From assembly GCA_025890175.1 (NCBI GenBank), contig JANPYM010000005.1:330505-394504 (forward strand): a DNA stretch of 64,000 nt. The letters are read 5' to 3'. The position numbers and the translations under genes are program-made. Within the stretch, counting starts at the first letter, position 1. Each line of letters starts with the position of its first letter. The notes below the pieces were generated by a model, which saw only the letters and a program-made list of their open reading frames with translations, had not been told where the DNA came from and did no database searches. Origin of the DNA: Ciborinia camelliae. Lineage: Eukaryota > Ascomycota > Leotiomycetes > Helotiales > Sclerotiniaceae. This document shows positions 57,579 to 64,000 of this stretch, one piece after another.

Positions 57579-59022
57579 TCATTCAGTGTTGAATGACTGG
57601 GTTCCTGCACCAGTTCGACCACCAGATGCAATCAACTCCCTATCCCTCTTCCTAACTTCTTCCCTCAATCTCTGCTTGTCTCCCATCTTTGTCTCGGTAT
57701 CCGAACCTTGCTCTTGCTTCTGTTTCTGATTTTCTCTATGACGTCGAACGCGTTCTCTAGCCATAGCTTTCTTTCTGTCATCTTTGGCTTGTGCTACAAC
57801 TACTCTTTCAGCTGCCTGCTCTCCTTGTTGTTTCTCCTTCTTTCGTTGTCTGCATCTTCGTTGTCTCTCTCGGTCCATGTACTTTCTTCGTGCATCTCTA
57901 GCCTCCTGGGTAGTTCCAACAGGTGGGATGCCCATTCCTTCCTGTGATGTGTTAGTATGTGCACCTTATTAAATATTCAAGAAGAGATTCAAGTGAGCAA
58001 CTTACAGTTTTGGGAGCAATTCTTTGTCTTTTGTTGGGGGTATTTGCAGGAGAATTGATTTCGGCGACTTCATTTCCATTGGATGTTTCCAAAATATCAC
58101 GTCTTCGTTTGTTGTTACCAATAGGAAGCGTATTGAGGAAAGGTTCGGGTGTATGGTCTGGCTCTTCGACCTTTGGAAGGATTCTTCTTGTCTTGTTGGT
58201 GTGATTGATCTGGGGTATATCGACTGGATTTTCGCCTTGAACCGAAGACTCTGCCACTTCTGTGATATGCTCTCTTTTCAAGCCACGACTTTCTCTGTGT
58301 GGGATAGAAGAAGGAGCTTCATTGTGAACCACTGTCTTCACAGCTCTGCTTCTTGTCCTTGTTTTGTGACCGTTCAAAGAATGATCAACCAGAGGCTCAT
58401 TATTTACCAATGGCTCTGCGACTTCTCCAATGTTTTCTCCATGTGGAGAATAAACAGGAGCTTCATCATAAACCACTGGCTCTACTGGCTTTGCCTTTGG
58501 AGGTCTGCCTCGTCCCCTTGATTTGCGAATGTTGGAAGGGGCTTCGACTGGTGGCTCAATATGCGCCAATGGCTCTGCTGCTTCTGAAAGCCCACTTCCT
58601 TTATTAGGACCATGTCTTGGGGGTGGAATTAGGAATCTTGGTGCTCTCTTTGCTGGCTTTGAGGCCTTTGTCGATTCATAATTGTCTGTATTGATTGCCG
58701 TGACATTCTCTGGGACGACCTCCTCTGGTTCATTTCTAGTAGTTGATTTGACCGCTTCCTTGAGTTGCTCTCTAATGTTGTTGCTCTTCTTGTTAAGTGG
58801 TGTATCGAGAATAGATTCATCCTGAACTGAAGACAATGCATTGTCTACAAGTTGTTCTCCTGCTTTGTTGCTACTGCCGTGACGAGTCGGGGTATCGGAA
58901 AGGGAGTCAGTCTGTCGCAAAGATGAAGATTCTGCTGCATTTTCATTTTGTTGTTGTAAAGTTCTAGGACTTTGTAGTTTGCCAATTGTATCAGAGAAGA
59001 ACTTCCACACTCTAGAAGACAT
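57579..59022 (-). CDS. AT-hook, basic nuclear-type protein
   Basis: Two exons, 58006-59022 and 57579-57941, with a 64-bp intron (GTAAGT...TCACAG, phase 0), 459 aa. A short start SSRVWKFFSDTIGKLQS leads into a disordered acidic/Ser-rich region. A clear AT-hook, KSRGRGRPPKAK, lies at about residues 165-178. Around it are imperfect repeats of about 45 residues with VAEPLVNNEP, VVYDEAPVYSPHGE and VVHNEAPSSIPHRE, the other copies having degenerate basic clusters (KTRTRSRAVK, NKTRRILPK). KRRRDI and NKRQRIAPK are possible nuclear signals. The second exon is strongly basic (MDRERQRRCRQRKKEK; RERVRRHRENQKQK). It probably binds AT-rich DNA in the nucleus; no orthologue is recognised. Confidence 0.75.
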
Positions 59023-60217
59023 CTTGTCGAGTCTATGCTTTGGTTGTTTGTTGAGTTAGGAAAATGGGAAGAATGGGGAAGCTTTTAAAGATTGTGGATG
59101 ATGCTGAAATAATTTTGTCACAGTGACTAGTTTAGTGCGGCCGCAACCGTATTAACCTTAAACCGTTACAGTAATAGTGGATACAAGTCACATTCTTATC
59201 GATAACCGAAAGCATTCAACCAAATGCTCAAATGCCGTATTGGACTGATTCGAGTGAGACCATTCATTTATTTTGGTCCATGAGATCCAATTGAATTTGA
59301 ATTTAATGCATGATATGAGGCAGTATTTCAAGAACATGTTTCATCATTCATTCCTGAGATCTACGGTTCTCTAGACTCTCAAACTACGTGACCGCAGTGA
59401 TGTGAGTGACATATAATGATGGATCACAACATTTTAGCCATCCTACAGCCTCAGTAAAATTATGAGCACATCGATCAATGAAATGTTAAGTGAAGTGAAG
59501 CTTTCTATTGCTCTTCTCTCTCAGAGCTTCCTCCTATCCATCCATACTCCAAAGAGATCATGGAAGTAGATCGATCGTTTTCGTAAGAGGATATTTTGCT
59601 GATTAGCCAAACATGCCGTTCACAGCCCAAGGTACTGTCACGCATTCCTGCGTGATTACCTAATTCGTGTGATCCCTCCACTATTCTAGATGCAGATTCT
59701 TCAAAATTTCCAAGTTCGTTGAGTTGAAAACAAAAAGAAAGATACGCCATGATGGAAGGTGACATGAATAAGTAGGACTAGTCTGCGGTTACGGCTGGAT
59801 GAGGAAGGTTAGACATACTACAGTAACTACACATAGTATCGATATATGCACTTTTCTTCACCATCAGGCAGGTGGAGCCGCTTCTATACAGCCAGCTAGC
59901 ATAATCATTGAACACGTATGTTAAAGAGTAAGGTTGGATTATAGGCAATTACGGTACGGTACATTCAATCCTCTAAGAACTAGTGACTTAATCTTTACAT
60001 AGAGATCCCGACAGACATCACCACATCACCATCAGATGTAATGACCAAACCGCTGACAAAATGAAAAACTATCTCCCCAAATACCAAGGTTACAAAAGGG
60101 CACCCACAATTTACGACACGATATACTATACAACCCCCCTTGAAAATCATTACCTCGCCGCTTATGCTGTCTCCACCGTGAAGCCAGCCTCCTGCTGTTC
60201 AAGCAATTGCCTAGCAT
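59023..60217. other. intergenic; small ORF only
   Basis: 1.2 kb upstream of the AT-hook gene. It has one ATG-started 86-codon minus-strand frame (59505-59765) and no other structure. Confidence 0.45.
59505..59765 (-). CDS. doubtful small ORF, 86 aa
   Basis: Starts MSPSIMAYLSFCFQLNELGN and continues with mixed polar residues (RIVEGSHELGNHAGMRDS). Composition is protein-like, but there is no family, no intron evidence and no repeated context. It may be random. Confidence 0.2.
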   Translation of the reverse strand: MSPSIMAYLSFCFQLNELGNFEESASRIVEGSHELGNHAGMRDSTLGCERHVWLISKISSYENDRSTSMISLEYGWIGGSSEREEQ

Positions 60218-61826
60218 CTATCCCTGGGGCGAATTGTTTTCGAACATCCGGCCCCCCATCTCGTAGCGATCATTATCGTCGAGGAAATAACCGTACGTAT
60301 CCGTACAGTTATAACATATTCGAGCATCTGGAGTTGGGTCACCGTGAAAATTATTCCAGTCTTCGCCAAGGGTAACTCCTCCACCGTTGACTTGAGCCGG
60401 ACCATAAATTCTCTCCAAGAAATCCCCATCCAGGTTCTCATCAAGACTTTCTAATAGCGATTCAACTTTCGTGGCATCGAGTTCTTCTTCCGTTTGGTCA
60501 TCGACAAGAACTCTCATCGTTCCTTCAGTCCAAACAGGGTAGCCGCTAAAAGTATGGAATTTTACCTTATCTCCCTCATATTGACCGAATGTTTTAGAGA
60601 GTTCTTTCGTGACATACTTTGATTGCCTCTCATTCTCTTCGGGTTCTGATCGCTCTGTGAAACGATCATGATTATAGAGAAATACGTGGAGGTCTTCTTC
60701 ATGTTCTGGTGTGTTTGTTGTTATCAGATATTCCCCATCGACATTGCTTGTGAAGGGAGGCTCCTCTACGTAACCTTTCAACCCACCATCTCTCACAAGA
60801 TATCCTAAGCATTCATAAGCCAGGCTATTGGATACACCCTCAACAAGACCCCGAACATATATTTCATCAACAATTGAACATAAACTTTCTCTTGTCAAGG
60901 TTCGCAGACCGATGCCAGGAGCTGGAAGGTCTTCCATGAAATTTGCTAGATCAATTATCATAGACTTTAGATTCTTGAAGGCAGTTTTCTCTTTTCTCGA
61001 CCGAGGTATTGATCTGGGATTCCGCCTAGGGTTTGTAGGTAATTGGAGGGCTTGAAGGAAATCGCATACTTGGCGCCAGCAGTAGCTTTGCGGACCTGTC
61101 CAATTGAGATTAAGACTTGGAACACGGCTCAGGGCCTTCATCCAGATCTGACCCTCAGTTTTGTATAAAGTTGTTTCAGGAAAAGACTCAATAGGTCCGC
61201 GGTGGTCATCGTAGTACTTGCCGATAATGCGTAATTCCAAATGCTCCAGCGTTGCGCAAATCTCTGGGCATGTTTTCACCAACCACTTAAGAGAGGAGGC
61301 TTGAGTAAAGACAAGCTTGTTTTTGCAGAACATGATTTTCTTCCCTTCCTCGTTGAATAACTTTGATACCAGCAGCAACTGAACAGGAAAGTTCTGTTGT
61401 TCAGCATGCTCTGACTCTGTGACATTAGACTTCAGGATCTTGACACCGGGGTCAATTATTGGGTGTGCGAGCTGCAAAGCAAGTCCGAGTATATGAAGTT
61501 GTAGTTCATTTGGAAATTCTTTACTTAGCCCTGCAGCTAAAGTTTTGGAGGTGGTGATCGTGTTTGAACCGTTTTTCGCAGGCCAGGAAATGTTATGAGC
61601 TTCGAGTAATCTTTTTAGATCGGTGTTTTCTTTTGTGAGAGTCTTGTTCAGTTGACTGAGCTGGATGAATGCATTTTCCAATGGGCGGCGATTCTTGACT
61701 ACTATTGGATCATCATCTGCGGGTCCTTCCCACAGTTCTCTCTATATAATGATCAGTATCTAAGTCAAGCTCGTCCTGAAAGGCACTTACCACCACTTCA
61801 TGGAGATTGACATTTATGTGGTTCAT
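60218..61826 (-). CDS. F-box-like fungal protein, 519 aa
   Basis: Exon 1 61791-61826 (MNHINVNLHEVV), a 49-bp intron (GTAAGT...TATAG), exon 2 60218-61741. Using the intron gives a proper ATG; the open frame of exon 2 alone has no ATG at its start. An N-terminal short coiled coil (LSQLNKTLTKENTDLKRLLE) is followed by FPNELQLHILGLALQLAHP, an F-box-like LP-E-I pattern, and QLLLVSKLFNEEGKKIMF, typical of the second half of fungal F-box-like domains. The C-terminal half is acidic with a CYNCTDTYGYF segment near the end. Substrate unknown. Confidence 0.75.
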
Positions 61827-62684
61827 ATCGTCTTAGTACCAGGTTTGATATGATACTGTAGGTAGTTGAATTGTTGCGAAACTCAGTGGACAATGACTTT
61901 ACTGGTTGTGTGATTGGATGAGTCTTTATGAAGTTTGATAATACCTAGGTATTCTTGTAGATGGGAGGCAGTTGAAGTATTTAGAGAATAAAATAGCCTT
62001 GCCAAAATTAGGTAAAAACAACAAAAATAGTGTGGTTGCTATTATCGGTTGCTATCATCGGCTGCTGTTATTTGCCACCACTGCTATATGAAGCACGTGG
62101 GCAATTTTATCAAGACCTCCACTACCCAACCGATAAGTATCTCCTTATTTAATTTCTTATTATCATGGGATCTCTCGGGTGAATAATTGTGAACGGAATC
62201 TTTACCTTGGCTTTAATGGAATGGATTCAAACCATAGGATTCTACATCTTATGATAAATCATTCAAAATTGTTCATTTAAAACATACATCCATATAAGCA
62301 TGGTAGCAGGCTGATCAGTATGAAGAAGTATGATAGAAGTGAAGATTTTGCTGACCATTCTTATCTAGTGATCACATATATTATGTGGTTCTTACATGGC
62401 TATATTGTGTCTGAGGCTCTGCTTCCAGACTTTATTTCACATGTTGATTTACTGCTATACACAGTCAAAGATAGCTGCAAGAATATTGGTGAACATTGGT
62501 TGACACCTTAGGAACAATGTTAAACAAGGGTTTTTGAGGGATAATGATTTTGAGTCAGAATTAGCAAGCGCAAATCCTATTCAATAACTTCAGTTACAAA
62601 AATGGGAACTGAAGGTTCGAAACAACTTAAGATTGCCCTTGGCATTATCTTGCAGACCTTTGATATCAAACTCCATTGTCTGGA
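61827..62684. other. intergenic, no gene seen
   Basis: AT-rich 860 bp containing the promoter of the F-box-like gene. A 63-codon plus frame at 62320-62511 is not convincing. Confidence 0.45.
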
Positions 62685-63240
62685 TCAATGCTCTTTATTG
62701 AGCACAGAAATTCTGAGGCTCGTATTGCCGCCCATCTCTGGAAAATCGGGCACACATCCGCCACAGGCTTCTCCTGCGAGCAGCAGAAAATTGATACAAA
62801 TTGGAGTATAGAAGCGGAGCATTGATATAAACAAGGACTTTTAAAGTAATCAATGAATTTGAAGCATACTGGGTGAGGGGTAATATCTGCCAAAGTAGTC
62901 GAATGTAAGGGGCCGTGGCAGCTCCAGAGATTCGGATACTTGGCCATTATCAGGCAATTGAGCAACCAATGCACTCCCAAACCAAGCATGCAGGAACAAC
63001 AAATATGATGGATGGATAAACCTTCGGGGTTGGAATTTCTCAACAAGGGTTAACAAACTACCCCGAATCCCACCTAATGACTTCAAATCCTATCAATCTA
63101 AAGTTTGCCACTTGAGCTTCGTTTGGGCATTTGCCTGGCCGTTTTCACATCCAAGAACAAAACTCCATCTTCATACCAGTGTCAAGCCCGGAGGCGAGAG
63201 TATAGCCAGAAGCATGGAGTGTCAGGCATTCAAGTATCAT
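62685..63240 (-). CDS. candidate three-exon small gene, unknown function
   Basis: Exon A 63177-63240 (MILECLTLHASGYTLASGLDT), intron 63074-63176 (GTATGA...CATTAG), exon B 62870-63073 (GIRGSLLTLVEKFQPRRFIH... ending YFGRYYPSP), intron 62774-62869 (GTATGC...CTCGCAG), exon C 62685-62773 (REACGGCVPDFPEMGGNTSL...), total 118 aa. Each junction phase fits, and all three pieces look coding in different frames, which is hard to get by chance. The middle has a hydrophobic stretch (YLLFLHAWFGSALVAQL). The frame is open 5' of exon A without an ATG, so a further exon is possible. No family is recognised. Confidence 0.42.
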
Positions 63241-63847
63241 ACTTGAATTACAGAACGGTCGGGAGTATTCATCGGTCCCCGTATATAAAATGTGTAATAG
63301 GCTTGGAACTGTATCATGAGGGGGGTTGATTCATCCCATCAAAATGCATCGACTGAACCTTCGGCTCAATATTATTGGGATCATAAAATGACGAGACTGT
63401 TTGAGGATACTATAATGGGACGATAGAGCTGTTTGGAAGGATGCTCTGGGAAGTGATGTTGCAGTTTACCGCCTGTGGCAGAATCCTGAGTCATCTCTGA
63501 CAAATCTTTACCTACACCACTGAGACTGTCACGCCTTCCAAATCAGACGAAACTACCTACACCTCACTTTTCTTTTTTTCTGATCGCCGAAGAACCATCG
63601 CTCGCATTTCGCCAGCAAATCTTTCCTTTCATTCGATCACACTCACAATAAATCATTGTGTCCGTCTCATTCCTTGCCATCGATGAGAACGCCTCATTAA
63701 CCTCAAACCTCAATTCTCTTCCGCGTCGCGAGCCTACCAGGTAAGATCAGATACTGTTTAAGTTGCAAATTGTAAAAATTGACGTTTTCCCAGATTGCTT
63801 TCTCATCTCATCATTTTTACCCCTTTTCTTCGATATCCCAATGCAAG
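63241..63847. promoter_or_regulatory. promoter and 5' leader of the right-edge gene, with a likely 5'UTR intron
   Basis: CT-rich leader before the ATG at 63848. CCAG|GTAAGATC at 63741 and TTTTCCCAG at 63785-63793 define a probable 53-bp leader intron. A five-codon upstream ORF starts at 63684. It also holds the 5' side of the divergent 62.7-63.2 kb candidate. Confidence 0.45.
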
Positions 63848-64000
63848 ATGAAGTCTCTTACACCATGGGAATACATCATGGCGAAACGTCGGTTCACTTT
63901 GTTTCCCAAGCTACCAACTGAGATTAGAGAAGCTATTTGGAGGATGACTCTGGTGCCACGCTTGGTTGAGGTCTGGCCAAAGGGGGGAGAGTTAGATGGC
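63848..64000 (+). CDS. 2EXR-like protein, N-terminus only (cut by right edge)
   Basis: 51 codons from the ATG at 63848: MKSLTPWEYIMAKRRFTLFP then KLPTEIREAIWRMTL and PRLVEVWP. F-LFPKLPTEIREAIWR is the canonical start of fungal 2EXR domain proteins, a large family of unknown function. The rest lies beyond the window. Confidence 0.8.
   Translation, partial: MKSLTPWEYIMAKRRFTLFPKLPTEIREAIWRMTLVPRLVEVWPKGGELDG

Noticed and set aside
60061..60375. 104-codon plus-strand ORF
   Set aside because: Overlaps the 3' end of the F-box-like gene in antisense and has no domain.

Overview
The window is nuclear DNA of a filamentous ascomycete (Pezizomycotina). Its genes carry short GT-AG introns of about 50-100 bp, intergenic DNA is AT-rich, simple-sequence repeats are abundant, and diverged repeat copies differ mainly by C/T and G/A transitions, as repeat-induced point mutation (RIP) would leave them. 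A leotiomycete of the Botrytis/Sclerotinia type is my best guess. That is an inference from general character, not from a database match.

The left arm (1-19.8 kb) is an ordinary housekeeping block: COQ8-type UbiB kinase (minus, cut by the left edge), the ESS2/DGCR14 splicing factor (minus), protein phosphatase 5/PPT1 (plus, 7 exons), saccharopine dehydrogenase LYS9 (minus), a derlin (plus, divergent from LYS9) and the protein N-terminal amidase NTA1 (minus, 4 exons). Weaker spliced candidates lie at 6.9-7.3 kb and 15.6-16.1 kb.

The middle (19.8-45 kb) is very gene-poor. From 19.8 to 28.9 kb there are neither long ORFs nor many microsatellites, but there is a perfect 29-bp palindrome. From 28.9 to 45 kb the DNA is packed with microsatellites and minisatellites. 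The only convincing gene there is a histone-fold NC2-alpha/BUR6-like regulator (32.6-34.0 kb). The gene-free 34-45 kb stretch holds a RIP-like TA-flanked inverted-repeat element (39.4-40.1 kb), a 97-bp inverted repeat pair (41.4/42.7 kb), a tRNA-like fragment, a three-unit tandem repeat, and a dispersed motif TTGCAYRTCT seen at least 11 times. I consider this motif family the most unusual signal in the window.

The right arm (45-64 kb) is lineage-specific in character: a GC-rich small gene, a long coiled-coil protein interrupted by a 10-N gap that looks like an unmerged contig overlap, two tandem paralogous F-box-like/2EXR-like genes, an AT-hook protein, a further F-box-like gene, a compact three-exon candidate at 62.7-63.2 kb, and the 5' end of another 2EXR-like gene at the right edge. 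No metabolic cluster is evident. COQ8 (ubiquinone), LYS9 (lysine), derlin (ER-associated degradation), NTA1 (N-degron pathway), PPT1, ESS2 and NC2-alpha are independent housekeeping functions.
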